A stretch of 64,000 bases of DNA from Nipponacmea schrenckii. Taxonomy: Eukaryota; Mollusca; Gastropoda; Lottiidae. The position numbers were made by a program, and so were the translations under genes. Each line of letters begins with the position of its first letter. The first letter of the stretch is position 1. The stretch lies in the NCBI GenBank assembly GCA_030562195.1, contig JAUJPP010000007.1, positions 2,418,001-2,482,000 on the forward strand. The letters are read 5' to 3'. The notes beneath the pieces are model-generated. The model made no database searches. It was not told the DNA's origin and saw nothing but the letters and a program-made list of their open reading frames with translations. Below, in pieces: positions 1 to 14,000 of this stretch.

Positions 1-247
1 GGCTACAATTTTCAAAGGATTTCGATGAAACTTGGTATAAGACGGTGGTCAAGTTCAACTTTGACGATTTATCGATGAACAGTTAATGAGTAATTGCCTT
101 TGACTAAGTAAAATTGTGTAAAAAATTTATTGTGGGTGCAATAGAAGCTTCAAATTTCAATGGATTTTAATGTAACTTGGTATGAGTATTGAAATTGAGA
201 AGACGCAGTCAAGTTCGAAATATACGATTTTTCGATGAACGTTTTTT
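1..247 (+). repeat. ATACGCCC-family repeat, internal fragment
   Basis: Degenerate copy of the internal subrepeat of the ATACGCCC family (GATGAAACTTGGTATGAG, then GACGATTTATCGATGAACAG), truncated by the window edge. No coding sequence is seen. Confidence 0.7.
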
Positions 248-1655
248 ATACGCCCGCATGAAATGGGGGGTGTATATTGTCGTCACCCATGTCCGTCCGT
301 CGGTTCGTCCGTCCGTCCGTCTGTCCACAATTGCTCGTAAACACTCTAGAAGGCACAATTCTTGACGGATATGAGTGTTTATGATCACGCAAGGATAAAC
401 ACTATTGAAAATCAGCGAAATCAGAAAAAAATTAGTTTGAGTTCTTGCCCTTATCCTTGAATGGCTCGTAAACACTCTACAATGTGCAATTCTTCATGGA
501 TAGCCCTTGAAAACGCGTTCAATTCAGAAAAAATAATTTTTAATGGATTTGACAAAACCCAAGGAGGAACCCTGTTGAAAATAAGAAATATCACAAAATA
601 TGTAATATGAATTATTGCCCATGTTCTTTGAAACGCGTTCATTTTTTGGATCGTAAATACCTTTCAAGGCACAATTCTATACAGATTTTGATGAATTTTG
701 TTGAAATTGTTTGTTATCATCCAAGAGTGGACCCTTTTAGTAACCAAAATACTGAAAAATATTTAATGAGTTATGGTCTTGTTTATAGGTATAATTCTTG
801 ACAGATTTTAATGAAACTTAAGAATATTGTACATTTATCAATACATGATTGAAGGTTGAATATTTCATTTTTTATTCATAAGCAATGCTACCAGTGGGCG
901 TATAATATCTTGCCTGGCAATCTACTTTAGTTATTGTCCTTAACCTTGTAAGATTGCGTCAAAATTTTATTGTAGGTGCAATAGGAGCCACTATTTTCAA
1001 TGGATTTTGATGGAACTTGGTGTGAGCATTGGAATTGATAAGGCGGCGGTCAAGTTCGAATTTGACGATTTTTTTTTTTGATGAACAGTTTTTGAGTGAT
1101 TTCCCTTGACTTAGTAAAATGTTGACAAAATTTTATTGTTTTTCAAAGGATTATGATGAAACTTGGTGTGAGCATTGGAATTGATTAGACCTCAGCCAAG
1201 TTTGAATTTGACAATTTTTCAATGAACGGTTTTGAGTTATTGCCCTTGACGTAGTAAAATTGCGTCAAAATTCTATTGTGGTTGCAATAAGAAGCTTCGG
1301 TTTTCAAAGGATTTTGATGGAACTTGGTGTAAGCTTCAGAATTGATAAGACAGTAGTCAAGTTTGAATTTGACGACTATTTTTAACGAATGGTTTTCGAG
1401 GTTTTTCCCTTGACTTAGCAAAATTGCGTCAAAAATTTATGTGGGTGAAAAAGAAACTTTTTTAATAGATTTGATGAAACTTGGTATGAGTACTGAAATA
1501 GATAAGATCGTGGTTAAGTTTGAATTTGAGTTTTTGACCTTGACTTCAATATTCAGTGAATAATTTTTCAGTTATTGCTCAATTTATTATTCAAATTCAA
1601 TGTTGCCAGTGAGCGTATGTTACCTTGCCTGCAGGCAAGCCTTCTTTTAAAATGG
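248..1655 (+). repeat. ATACGCCC-family interspersed repeat, full-length-like copy
   Basis: Starts with TACGCCCGCATGAAATGGGG, a short head hairpin, followed by GTCGTCACCC and a CGTCCGTC microsatellite. The body is made of diverged subrepeats of roughly 120 bases around CTCGTAAACACTCTA and GATTTTGATGAAACTTGGTG. It ends near GAGCGTATGTTACCTTGCCT. The same head, CGTC tract and tail recur in both orientations across the window. It is non-coding; short ORFs in it are chance. Confidence 0.8.
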
Positions 1656-1980
1656 AGGCGGCAAATGAATTAGTGGTGTCAGTGGTGCAAAATAAAATGT
1701 TGCTTTAAATGACAGACATGCAAACTATGAAAATGTCAAGTATGTTAAATAAGCAATTTATACTAGTGTTGGTGTAAGGTCTCATAACGACTAAATATGT
1801 TTAGTTGAAACTTCAATTTTGTTGGAGACAAATTTCTCGGTAACAGAAGTTTTCTCAACTTTCAGGTCAGCAAAGGAACACATTTCTTAAGAATTTGGCG
1901 TATAAGTCTAATAATGCCGCAAGAATGTTCGTCCGATGAAAAATAATTGAATGCCCTTTAAATGTAGTAATATTTTACAG
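1656..1980. other. Intronic sequence before the first visible PARP-like exon
   Basis: No intact gene. At 1653-1690 the words AANEL and V(V)SV resemble a worn macrodomain segment, but no splice sites or frame support it. A pyrimidine-rich acceptor (TATTTTACAG) ends at 1980. Confidence 0.4.
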
Positions 1981-2046
1981 GAGCTGTTTCGAAGGAGATA
2001 TATGAGGTTTATAAAGAAGATATTGATAAAAACAAATCGGCATCAG
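1981..2046 (+). CDS. PARP14-like: PARP14-like exon a: macrodomain, GGAVSK-type loop
   Basis: 66 bases between TTTTACAG and GTAAAA. It encodes AVSKEIYEVYKEDIDKNKSAS after a Gly codon split with the missing upstream exon. This matches the glycine-rich loop and following helix of macrodomains (GG-V-x-x-x-I), part of the ADP-ribose pocket. It ends in phase 1 and its final G completes GAA with the next exon. The exon is short, so identity rests mainly on the perfect phase fit and on sequence continuity with the macrodomain strand in the next exon. Confidence 0.75.
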
Positions 2047-5000
2047 GTAAAATAATTTATCAATCATATTTGTGACTAACTTGCTAATTGCAGTAAGTTT
2101 CATTATAATAGACCAGGCCTTCTCAAGATAATTTCCGAAGCACCACTTTTGTCAAAATAGTGAACAAGAAGCGCCAGTTATCGATTCATTTTGTAGGATG
2201 TTATTGGAGAGGTTAAGCAGTAAAATTGCGTTTCTAGGAATTATTATGTGGGGAGGGGCAAGTAGTGGTCACAGAATTGTCGATGAGGGATAGCGATACA
2301 TCTGACGATAGGCCTACACTTACAATAGTTAAGTCGGGGAGGTCGAAAACTCGGACTTCTCGGAATCCTAGGATTGTCGAATCCTATTGTCGGAGACCAT
2401 CGAAAATTGTCGATTTAACAGGTGAGAAATAATTTGCTACGTGGACTCTCCGAAAAGGTAGGCATATTGACACGCAAAGAATTGTATCAAATGTTTTCTC
2501 GTTTGTGATGTCATGTTATTGGGATTTTGGTATTATGTTGACTGGAGTTAGTTGTTTCCGTTCTTCATGCGGATGATTAGTTAAATATCTGCTCACAACT
2601 TAATAGTTGCATTTAGACGTTTTCTGCTGTCAATCATTAATGACCCGCGTAGCCACGAGACAGGTAGAGGGTCAGCTATAGCCCATGATCGTAAGAATTA
2701 TAATGTTACAAAATACCCATAACAGCTAAAAAAAAGTATTACAAGCAGTCGCTGCCACGGCATTCACAGTTTTGACAAACCACTCTGATACCCTTTATGA
2801 AATATTGTTTATTTTCGACATATAGAGCTTAAAAAGATAGCAAGGCAAGGTAAAATACGCCCACTGGCAGCAATCTTTACCTAATAACAAGGAACGAACT
2901 CATTAAATATTTTTTGGTATATTTGATGTTCAATAGGGTTCACCCTTGGGTGATAACAAACTATTTCCACCATTTTCATCAAAAACCATAAAGAATTGTG
3001 CCTTGTAGAGTGTTTACAAGCCAAAAATCGAAATATTTTTAAAGAACAAGGACAATAATTCATATTTTAACAATTTCAGTGACTTCTGTCAAAATCTGTA
3101 AAGAATTCTGGCTTCTAGAATTTTTACGAGTTAAAATTTTGACTCGTTTAATAAACAAGTGCAATAGATGATACTAACTATTTTTGGATTTATCTGATTT
3201 TCAATAGGGTTCATCCTGGGGTGATAACAAATACTCTAACCAAGGTTTATCAAAATCCTAAAAGAATTGTGCCTTGTAGAGTGTACGAGTCAAATATCGA
3301 ACGCATTTTAAAGAACAAGTGCAACAATTCATATTAAAAATATAGGGTTCACCCTTGGGCGATAATAAACATTTACAGCAAGTTTCGTAAAATTTGTAAA
3401 TTTGTGCCTTGAAGAGTGTATAAGAGCCAAAAATCGGACGCGTTTTAAAGATCAAGGGCAATAATTCATATTAAATATATCTTGATATTTTTATTTTTCA
3501 ATAGGGCTCATCTTTGGGTGATATCAAACAATTTCAGCAATTTTCGTTAAAATAGGTCTAGAATTGTGCCTTCTAGAGTATTTATGAACCAAAAAATTGA
3601 ACGCGTTTTCAAAATCAAGCCCTTAGGCCCAATATACGTCAGATTTTTGTCGCGTTAAAGGGATAATAGGCGTTAGAATACACTCGACCTATGGCTTCTA
3701 TTTGTGTTTAATATTGACTATTAGTTAAATAAGTATGCATCCCGCACTTTACCAAATTTTAAAAAGCGACAATAAAAATATATACGGAATTTAAAAAAAA
3801 AGTGAGCCAGCGACGATTCCATTCAGTTTGAGAATAAAAGCGTAGGGTAAATCAACGCTAAAACATCATTGTGCAATTCAATAGTAGGGGTCAAGGACGC
3901 GTGAAAACCCACATGTTAGAGTTACTTCACTTTATATTTACACAATTTGAAAATCGCTGAATGGAAGTATTAAGCGTTTTATAACTAACTACTTGATTTT
4001 GTGGATTTATCCGATAATAGAGGGATTTTGATGTATAGTTATGACACCAGGTAAGTCCACTGATCGGGAATATACTGTAATTTGAGTGAAATTAAATTTT
4101 TATGTTCTTTCTCACGCATATTATCCCTTTTAGTGAAAAGAATTTGAGATGTTTTAATTAAGTCCAATAAAATCCGACAAAAGCTTTGCGAATAAATCCA
4201 AAAACACCAGTCGCTTCAGACTGAGTCGAATTTTAAGAAGATTTGACACTCTAAGTCGAATAATTCGTCAAAAAAGCGACATAAAAAGTCTTGATTTATA
4301 CGTCCGATTTTTGTCGAATCGTAGCAGAAAGATAGCTTACCAGGCAAGGTAATATACGCCCACTGGCAGCATTGATTTTGAATAAAAAATGAAATATACA
4401 TATACATATACTTCTTTTCTTGGGTGATAAATGTACAATATTACAAAGTTTCCTTAAAATCTGTCAAGAATTATACCTAATAAAAAGGCAATAAGATTTT
4501 CAGTATTTTTTATTGTTAAAAGGATTCACTTTTGGGTGATAACAATCGATTTAAACAAAATTCATCAAAAACCGTAAGGATAAACGAGCCAAAAACCGAA
4601 CGCATTATAAAGAACACGGGCAATAATTCATATTAAATATTTTGAGATATTTCTTGTTTTCAATAGGGTTCATCCTTGAATGATAATTAAAAATTGCAGC
4701 AAGTTCTGTCAAAATATGTAAAGCATTGTGTCTTCTGAAGTGTTTACAAGCTAAAATGTTGAAGCTTTTTCAAAAAACAGAGCAAAAACTGATATTAAAT
4801 ATTTTAAGATTTATCTGATTTTCAATAGGGTTCATCCTTAGGTGATTACACATGCTCATGCCAAGTTCCGTTAAAATTAGTCAAGAAATGTGACATGCAT
4901 AGTGTTTACGAGCCAAAAATCGAAATCGTTTGAAAGAACAAGGGCAATCAAATATTATGTGATATTTCTTGTTTTCAATAGGGTTCATCCTTGAATGATA

Positions 5001-8000
5001 ATTAACAATTTCAACAAGTTTTGTCAAATCTTTAAATCATTGTGCATTGTAGAGGGTTTACAAGATGAAAATTTGGAGGCTTTTCCAAATACAAGGGCAA
5101 TAAAACTAATTCTAAATATTTTTCGATTTTCAATAGGGTTCATCCTTAGGTGATTACAAATACTCATGTCAAGTTACGTCCAAATCTCTCAAGAATTGTG
5201 ACTTGTAGAGTGTTAACAAGGCAAAAATTGAACACATTTCATAGAAAAAGGGCAATAAATCGTATTTAATCTATTTCGATATTTTTGATTTTGAATAGGG
5301 TTCATCCTTTGATGATATTAAGCAAGTTTTGTTAAATTGGTCAAGAAATGTGCTTTGAAGAGTGTTTAAGCCAAAAATTTAACGCATTTTCAAAAACTAG
5401 GGCAATAACTGATACAAACTATTTTTCGATTTAACTGAATTTCAATAGGGTTCATCCTTAGGTGATAACAAACCCTCAAGCCAAGTTTTGTCGTAATCGG
5501 TCAAGAATTGTGACTTGTAGAGTGTTTACAAGACAAAAATCGAACGCATTTTAAGTAACAAGGGCAATAATTCATGTTGAAGGGGCACAGTCTTGATTTG
5601 TTTCGGACAATCATGCGACAGCCTCAAACACATGAAATCTTTTGTTTAGCTAATCAGAAATAGTCTACAGAGCTTACCTTTGAAATTTGAGCCTTCAAAT
5701 CCATGGGTATACATATTTATCCGTGTTTGAAAATCATAATGTCTTAAGATATTATGAACGTCCCGTCATATTGGAAAATCAAAGAGTTATAAATAGACTA
5801 CTGCGCAGGCCCACACTGATAAAACAAAAAGAAAGTACATGAAATAACAATTGTAGATTTTGTCAACAGGACACACAATTTTCAGACTGACTGGAGACCA
5901 GCCGCGTACAGCACGGAAAAAAATAAAAAAGTGAAATTTTTGAGGTATATTTCAAGGTATTTTGCGATTTTCTTAGAGCTTGAGTATTTCTGAGGACTGT
6001 TTAAATGTAACAAAGGCCCAAAACGACCCCTAAAAATCAAGATTGTGCCCCTTTAAATATATTTCGATATTTTTTATTTTCAAAAGGATGATATTAAACA
6101 ATTTCAGCAAGTTTTGTCAAAATCGGTCAATAATTGTGAAAAAAATTTGAACGCGTTTCCAAAAACAAGGGCAATAACTGATATTAAATTTTTTTTGATT
6201 AAAAATGGTTTTCAATAGGCTTCATCCTTGGGTGATAACAAATACTCAAGCCAAGTTTCATCAAAATCCATTAAGAATTGTTCTTTCAAGAGTGTTTACA
6301 AGCTAAGAATTGAACGCGTTTTCAAGAACAAAGGCAATAACTCATACTAAATATTTTTTGATTTCGCTGATTTTCAATCCTTGAGTAATAACATACTCCC
6401 ACACCAAGTTTCATAAAAATCATTCAAGAATTGCACATTGTAGAATGTTTACGAGCCATTCAAGAACAAGGGCAAGAACTCATAGGCTACTTAGTTTTTT
6501 TCCGATTTTGCTGATTTTAAATAGGGTTCATCCTTGCGTGATCATGTATCAAGTTTCATCTAAATCCGTCGCTAATTGCACCTTCTAGAGTGTTTACGAG
6601 CAATTGTGGACGGACAGACGGACGGACATGGGTGACTACAATATAGCCCCCCCCCCCATTTCATGTGGGCGTATAAAATTTGCACTCGGTTACAGATTTC
6701 AGTCAGTATGCGCATGCTCATAACTACTAAAGTCGTTTCCGGGGTCAACAAATACAACCGCCCATATGAAATGGCGGGGGGGGGGCGTATATTATCGTCA
6801 CCCATGTCCGTCCGTCTGTCGGTCCAAAAATTGTAAAAGTTCAGGGTCATTGAAGGTCAAGGTCATTTGATATAGCCTTTTAATTTTTTTTAAAATTCAA
6901 TCCGGCTTAAAAAAAAATTAAATTTGAAAATGAAAATTCTGTTCACTACAAATTTTAGATAAAGTAACAAGGTTTCAAAAAACACCAAAATCGTACAAAT
7001 CGAAAATTCTACTTGAAAAATTCAGGGTCATTGAAGGTCAAGTCATTTGATTTGGCCTTTTGAATTTTCAAAAAAATTCAATCGGGCATTAAAAAAATTT
7101 AAATTTGAAAATCAAAATTCTGTTCCCAACAAGTTTTAGATAAAGTAACAAGGTTTCGAAAAACACCGAAATCGGACAAATCGGATAAAAATTAGCGGAC
7201 TTATTAAAATTTTGCTAAATGTCACCGTTCTGTGATAACACATAAAATTTCACTTCCGGTTCGAATTTTTTCCTCCAATTGGGTTCTAATTATGCCTGAT
7301 AGTTTATATGTATAGCTTTTGTACTCATTTCTTACATACACCGGAGGTTGGGTCACCCAACGTGGTTTCTGAAAAACCGGAAGTTCTCACGGACAAACCG
7401 GAAGTGGTAGAAAAAATCTTATGAAAACAAAGAGTGACAAAAATTTGCCACTCAAAAAGCGAAAATACCCAATATTTCAATATAAAATTCGTCTAAAAAT
7501 ACACAAGTACACAGGCATCAAATGGACGATCTATGTTCCGGCGATCAAGTACATGACCACAAAATAAATATAAAATACTTCACGAACATTGACATAATAT
7601 ATAGTTCCCGCGGCCATGCATCCGACCGCCGAAAAACAAGCCCGCCCATATGCACCCGCACATTTCTAACACACCGCACACCGAAACGCCGTACACCCTT
7701 CACAGCCATGCACCCGAACGCCAGGAAATAGACATTATCTATTATCTCGGCGATCAAGCACACTACCGCAAAAACACATACAACACCACAATGTGCAACC
7801 CGTCCAAAACACACAAGCACACGTGCATAAAACGGACAAACCCACCCTTCGGCGATCAAGCCCACGACCGCAAAAACGATATATTATTTCAACGTACAAT
7901 TGTTTTAAAATACACAAGTACATGTGTATAAAATGGACAGATCTTTCTTCCGGCGATCCAGTACATGACCGCAAAAACTATATATCATTTCAACGTACAA

Positions 8001-11000
8001 TTCGTTTTAAAATGCCAAAAGAGTCAGTGCATGTGCTGCGAGCATGCTATCTAACCCTACCCCTTTTCCGCCTCCCAATTTAATAGGCCCCAGAACTCCC
8101 AGCAAAATTATCACTCTAGAAATAATCAGCAATGGCACCACAGCTCGCATCAAAATAATTATCACTTTAGAAATGATCAGCAATGGAACCAGCACTCTCA
8201 ACAAAATTGGAATCACTCTAGAAATAATCAGCAACGCCAGGAAATAGACATTATCTATTATCTCGGCGATCAAGTACACTACCGTAAAAACACATACAAC
8301 ACCACAATGTGCAACCCGTCCAAAACACACAAGCACACGTGCATAAAACGGACAAACCCACCCTCGGCGATCAAGCCCACGACCGCAAAAACGATATATT
8401 ATTTCAACGTACAATTGTTTTAAAATACACAAGTACATGTGTATAAAATGGACAGATCTTTCTTCCGGCGATCCAGTACATGACCGAAAAAAATATATAT
8501 CATTTCAACGTACAATTCGTTTTAAAATGCCAAAAGAGTCAGTGCATGTGCTGCGAGCATGCTATCTAACCCTACCCCTTTTCCGCCTCCCAATTTAATA
8601 GGCCCCAGAACTCCCAGCAAAATTATCACTCTAGAAATAATCAGCAATGGCACCACAGCTCGCATCAAAATAATTATCACTTTAGAAATGATCAGCAATG
8701 GAACCAGCACTCTCAACAAAATTGGAATCACTCTAGAAATAATCAGCAATATCCTGTAAATCCACAGCATCGAGTTAGCCAGAGTGCCGAAGCACCTATC
8801 ATACGTATGTTTTATCAAGTCTTACAGGCCCTTCACCATATGTCGCTCATTAAAAATCAACTTGAAGGTCGCCCATCTAAAAACTTTTTCCATAAAATCA
8901 AGGAACTTAACTACTTCATCAAACCAGCCATGAGAAACGACGTCATTACAAAAGTCATAAACACCATCAACCATTCTTGGGCTAAAAATATTCTAACTTC
9001 CTTAAGAGACCACTACGATTCTATGCTGAGCCAGAAAATCAATGCCATCAAGTCTCGCTCTTTCTCTGATTCTCGTATTAAGGAATTTTCTACCACAGCT
9101 ATCAATTGGGCTAAAACTAACTACAGGCGAAAATTGTCCGACGAAACGTTAAGAAAGTATTCTGACATCATTCGCAATATTGGTATTCCTGAAGATTCCA
9201 TGGACGTCACTGACACCATTGCAGTTGCTACTACTAACCGATACAACATCCCAACTAATAGCAACCAAACACCTAGTCGCAAACGTCGCCCTTCATCCTC
9301 GTCTCCAGACCCAGTCCAAGGTACACCTAGAAAGACTACAAAGATTTCTTCAACATCGAAACCTGTACCACTTATGTCTTTGACATTGCCTTCTACTTCC
9401 ATGCCTTCTACCAGTTATTCTTCTACAAATAACCGTTTCAACAACTTCTCATTTACTCCCACGTTTGCATTTGCTTCCAACCCTACAACTAGTGCCACTT
9501 CTTCTACTACATGTACTAACTTGTCTACCATACCCTCTACCAGCTCGTCGTCTATAGCCTCTATATACTCGTCTACCAGTTCGTCGTCTACGGTTACTAT
9601 CAGTACTTCATCCATATCTTCTACCTCCTCTTCTACCATGCCCTCTTCCAGTTCGTCGTCTACGGTTTCTGTTACCACTTCATGTATACCTTCTACCTCG
9701 TCTACCATTACTTCCACTGTTTCGTCTACCATTATCCCTGTCATTCCTTCTACCAAACCAACCCTTCCCTCTAATAGTTCTTCATCCAAATCTTCCCCTT
9801 CATCTCCCAATCTAGCTATTCCATCTACCAACAGTTCTCTCCAATCTTCATCTCAACCATGTTCACCTCTTTTAACCTCTTCTCCATCTCCTTCCCGACA
9901 ACCATCTTCGCAGAATTCTAAATCTTCTCGACGTAAAATAGATTATGATCCCAAACCACTACCAAGTCGTCACGCCAATCAAAACAAAGACTCGTGGACA
10001 TTTCCTACTGTTTCTAAACCAGTCTTAATCCTAGGATCGTCTAACCTCAATCGCATAGATAGAACTAAAATCAAGCCAGATACCCAAATTGAGTCTTATC
10101 CAGGAGCCAAGATAGACCACTTAATCCAGATTATTAAGAAATACCAAATTCAGAGACCATCTAACAGCATTGATCCTGAGCACATCATTTTTCATGTCGG
10201 ACTTAACAACAGAAGTGAACCCGCAGAAACCATCCTGAAAAAAATGTCTAATGTTATTTCTTTAGTTACTTCTTCATTTCCAAACTCTCTTCTCTACATT
10301 TCCCACATACCTACAGCCCATTCTTTCCAACTTAAGAACAAAACAGACAGCAAAAATCTGGAGAGATTTAATAATATGATCATCAACAGTCCTCCACCAA
10401 ATACCACTATCATTCCTCCAGCCAATACAATCATCAAAGTCAGAGGCGATGATATCCACTGGACACCAATAACAGCTCAATCCATCTATAGCCACTGGAT
10501 GGACTTCATCACAGCTTCTTCAGCACCTTTAAACTAGATGCGGGGGGTCCCAATACTAGTCTCCAGCTTGGAAAAACAGTTGTCAACCTAAGTTCAAGAA
10601 TTCTCTCTCCAAATGAACAAAAACTACTAGATAAAGGTCTTAAATTCGTACCCTCTAAAAAACCTTCATCACGTATACCATTAGTGGAAGCCACTAAAAG
10701 ATTTCAGAGAAATTTAAAGTTGAACTATTTCTATAGAAACACGCCTTCTCGTGGTCCGATCACCAAGTTTGTAGAAAAATCAAAATTTACGCCTGCTGAT
10801 AGCTGTATGCACAAAGAAATTTTAGATACCTTTCAGGAAATGGATAATGAAGTATCTCGTTTGCCTATCGTAAACGAGAAAGCCAACCTCTCTCATGCGG
10901 AACGTACTGCTTTGAACGCTCTAAAGAAAGACAAAAATATTGTTATCAAGAAAAGCGATAAGGGAAGTTGTTGTGTGATCTTGAATAGGCAGGATTATGT

Positions 11001-14000
11001 CAATGAAGCCGAATCACAATTAAGTAACCTTGAATATTACACTCCTTTAGACAATCCGATTTACATGGAAACTACCAAATTAATAACAAATATTTTGAAA
11101 GATTTACTTGATAAAGACTACCTTAAACCAAAGCAATTTGATTATCTGAAGCCCGACAAAGAGCCCCGTCAAAGACATTTGTACACCCTTCCGAAAATCC
11201 ACAAAAATCCCGAAAATGAGTGGTTTTCACCCAATAAAATTCCCAAAGGACAGCCAATAATATCTGACTGTGCAAGTGAGTCTTATAGGGTCTCAGAATA
11301 TATAGATCACTTTTTACTGCCACTAGCTTCAACACATCCTGCCTATATTAAAGACACAAACGACTTCGTTGAGAAGATTAAAACGCTTAAAATCCCAGCA
11401 GATGCCTTATTAGTTTCTTTAGACGTTCAAAGCATGTATACTAGAATTGACAATGAGTCTGGATTGCGCGCTGTAAAGCAAGCATTCGAGCGGAAGCCCG
11501 ACCCTGATAGACCGGATAAAGAAATCCTAGAACTGTTAGAAATTTGTTTGAAACGGAATGACTTTATTTTTAATGAAAAAATTTATCTTCAGGCTTCAGG
11601 AACTGCCATGGGAAAACGATTTGCTCCCTCCTATGCAAATATTTTCATGGCAGAATGGGAAAGAGAGGTATCACTTCTCTGCCCAAGACTACCAATTTTT
11701 TATGTACGATTCCTTGATGATATTTTCTTAATTTGGACTCATACGATTGACGAATTTTGGGAATATTTTAATATTCTCAATAACCACCACCCATCTATAA
11801 AATTAACCTCCAATATTAGCGAAAAGCAAACTGATTTTCTGGACACTACAGTTTTTAAAGATACCAATTTTCATGAAACCAATCAATTAGATATTAAAGT
11901 TTTTTTCAAGCCCACCGACACACCAACTTTTATTCAAATCGTCTTTTCATCCGAAACATACTTTTTCTGGAATTATTAAGTCACAAATCTTGAGATTTCA
12001 CCGAATTTGTACGCGTAAAGAGGACTTCGAGGAGGCTTGTTCTATTGTCTTTCAAAAACTACGCGAACGCGGCTACTCAAGAAGATTCTTGAGAAGTATC
12101 AAAAGTTCCACATTAGCTGAAATCTCAGCTAAAAACGACTCGAACCTTTTACCATTACCAAATTCTTCTGTTCATCCATGTAATACAACCCGCTGTCAAA
12201 CATGTCCCTTTATTTTGCCCACTGATTTTTTTAAAAATACACGTACAGGTGCAATTTTTCAAGTTAATGACAAACTTGTTGTACCAGCAGTAACATCATT
12301 TATCTTATCTCCTGTACAAGATGTAGCCAACAATACGTCGGCGAGACAATGAATTCGTTAAGGGTTCGCTTTAATCATCACCGATCTGACATCAACCTCA
12401 AAAAAAAACAAATAAAACAGTATCTAAACACTTTAACCAATCCAATCATCAATTAACAGACCTAAAAATTATTCCAATAGAACAGATATATGAACAACCT
12501 GGTATGAATACTAAGAAAGTTCGATTAATTCGTGAAAACTTTTGGATTAACAAATTACAAACCATGCATCCGTTCGGCATGAATATCCAAGTAGACTTTC
12601 AGATTATACCCTTGGTTATTCAATACAATAGTACAGCTGGTCAAGTTCCTCGTATAATTATCCACCTCTACAAACAATTGCAAGAAAAATTCCCAACAGT
12701 TTTTACAAACGATTTAGTTGTCGCCTATACCCGAAATAAAAATTTAAATGATATCTTAGTCCGTGGTAGATTACCTCTCCTTTCTTAGATTCATTTCTTT
12801 TCTCCTTATTTCTGATGTAACCACTATCTATAGAGTGCCTTTCCTCGTCATTATCTTCAACATGCTTTAAGGCTATGTCCCTTTTCTCCCTTTTTTCCAT
12901 TAAACTTTTCATTTTCACAAGTAAAAAACATTTATTATAATTGATATTCCTTTGATATTAATGTTCCTGTGGGAACCAGTAGTATTTTTTTACATTTCAG
13001 ATTATAAAGATTATAGATGATTACTTGAACTTTTCATTCCATTTTTTTTTTTTGCACAACTGCACATACAATTCCTTATCACTGGAGGTAATGCCTACAT
13101 GCCTGTGCCTGTGCTTTCGTAACATTGCTTTACCGCAATGTTACAACCTACAATCCCTACTCCATGTTATGTTCTTATTTTGTTATGGATAGGGGGAATA
13201 TTTGTCCATGCTCAAGACCAGCTTTAAGGATGTTTACTCATCAACCGACAGCAATAATTTAGATTTTCAAAATCGTTCATGTTTAGGCCAAAATAGAATC
13301 GTTGGTTAAAAAATATGTGATACACCTGAGGGAAAGGGAAAAATAAAATTAATAATTTACTTGAATCATTAAATCATGGAGAAACACAATGATTAAGATA
13401 GTTATTAGTAAGGAGGCCTATAGTTCAAAATATGGACAAATGTAAGAAAAGGAACATGAACATTGAGAAGGTAAGGTAAGGTGACAGGAAATATGCTTAT
13501 GCTAGGGAAAGATTACCAAGAATCATCCTTCGGAAAGTTTTAAAATCTGATGCTGATTTGAAATTTTCGTCCAGATCATTCCATAAAATTGGTCCTTTGT
13601 ATTGGATACTTTGTTTAATCATATTGATTCGTGGTTTTTGCACCACAAGTTTTGAATTTATGCTAGAATAAGCCGTCTGTTTATAGGGAGCTGGTTGTCA
13701 GCTTCCGTTTCGACAGTGAATTTAATTCGGTTTTCTTTGCTATTGCTATTTCTTTGCTATTTGCAGTTGTTGGCGGTCATCAGAGTCCTTAAGTATGACG
13801 AAGGTGTCATCAACTTTCCGGAACCAGCAGATTGGTCTTATTGGTGATGTTCGAAGAGCATTTTCCTCAAACTCATACACTTCTGATTTCACTGGAGAGG
13901 GGAGTTCCCATTAGTAAGCCATGTACCTGTTCATAAAGATCGCCCCCCTCCCAAACTGAAATAAATGGAGTTAATGGAGTTGATGGTGGCACGGGCATAG

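Noticed and set aside
1653..1690. Possible upstream macrodomain exon (AANEL words)
   Set aside because: Frame, spacing and splice sites do not support an exon.
8044..8818. Ile-rich ORFs on both strands, present twice
   Set aside because: Out-of-frame readings of the duplicated Asn/Gln/His-rich 5' stretch of the Penelope-like ORF1.
9415..9831. Minus-strand ORF of 138 codons rich in Glu/Val/Asp
   Set aside because: Antisense shadow of the Ser/Thr-rich linker of the Penelope-like ORF1.
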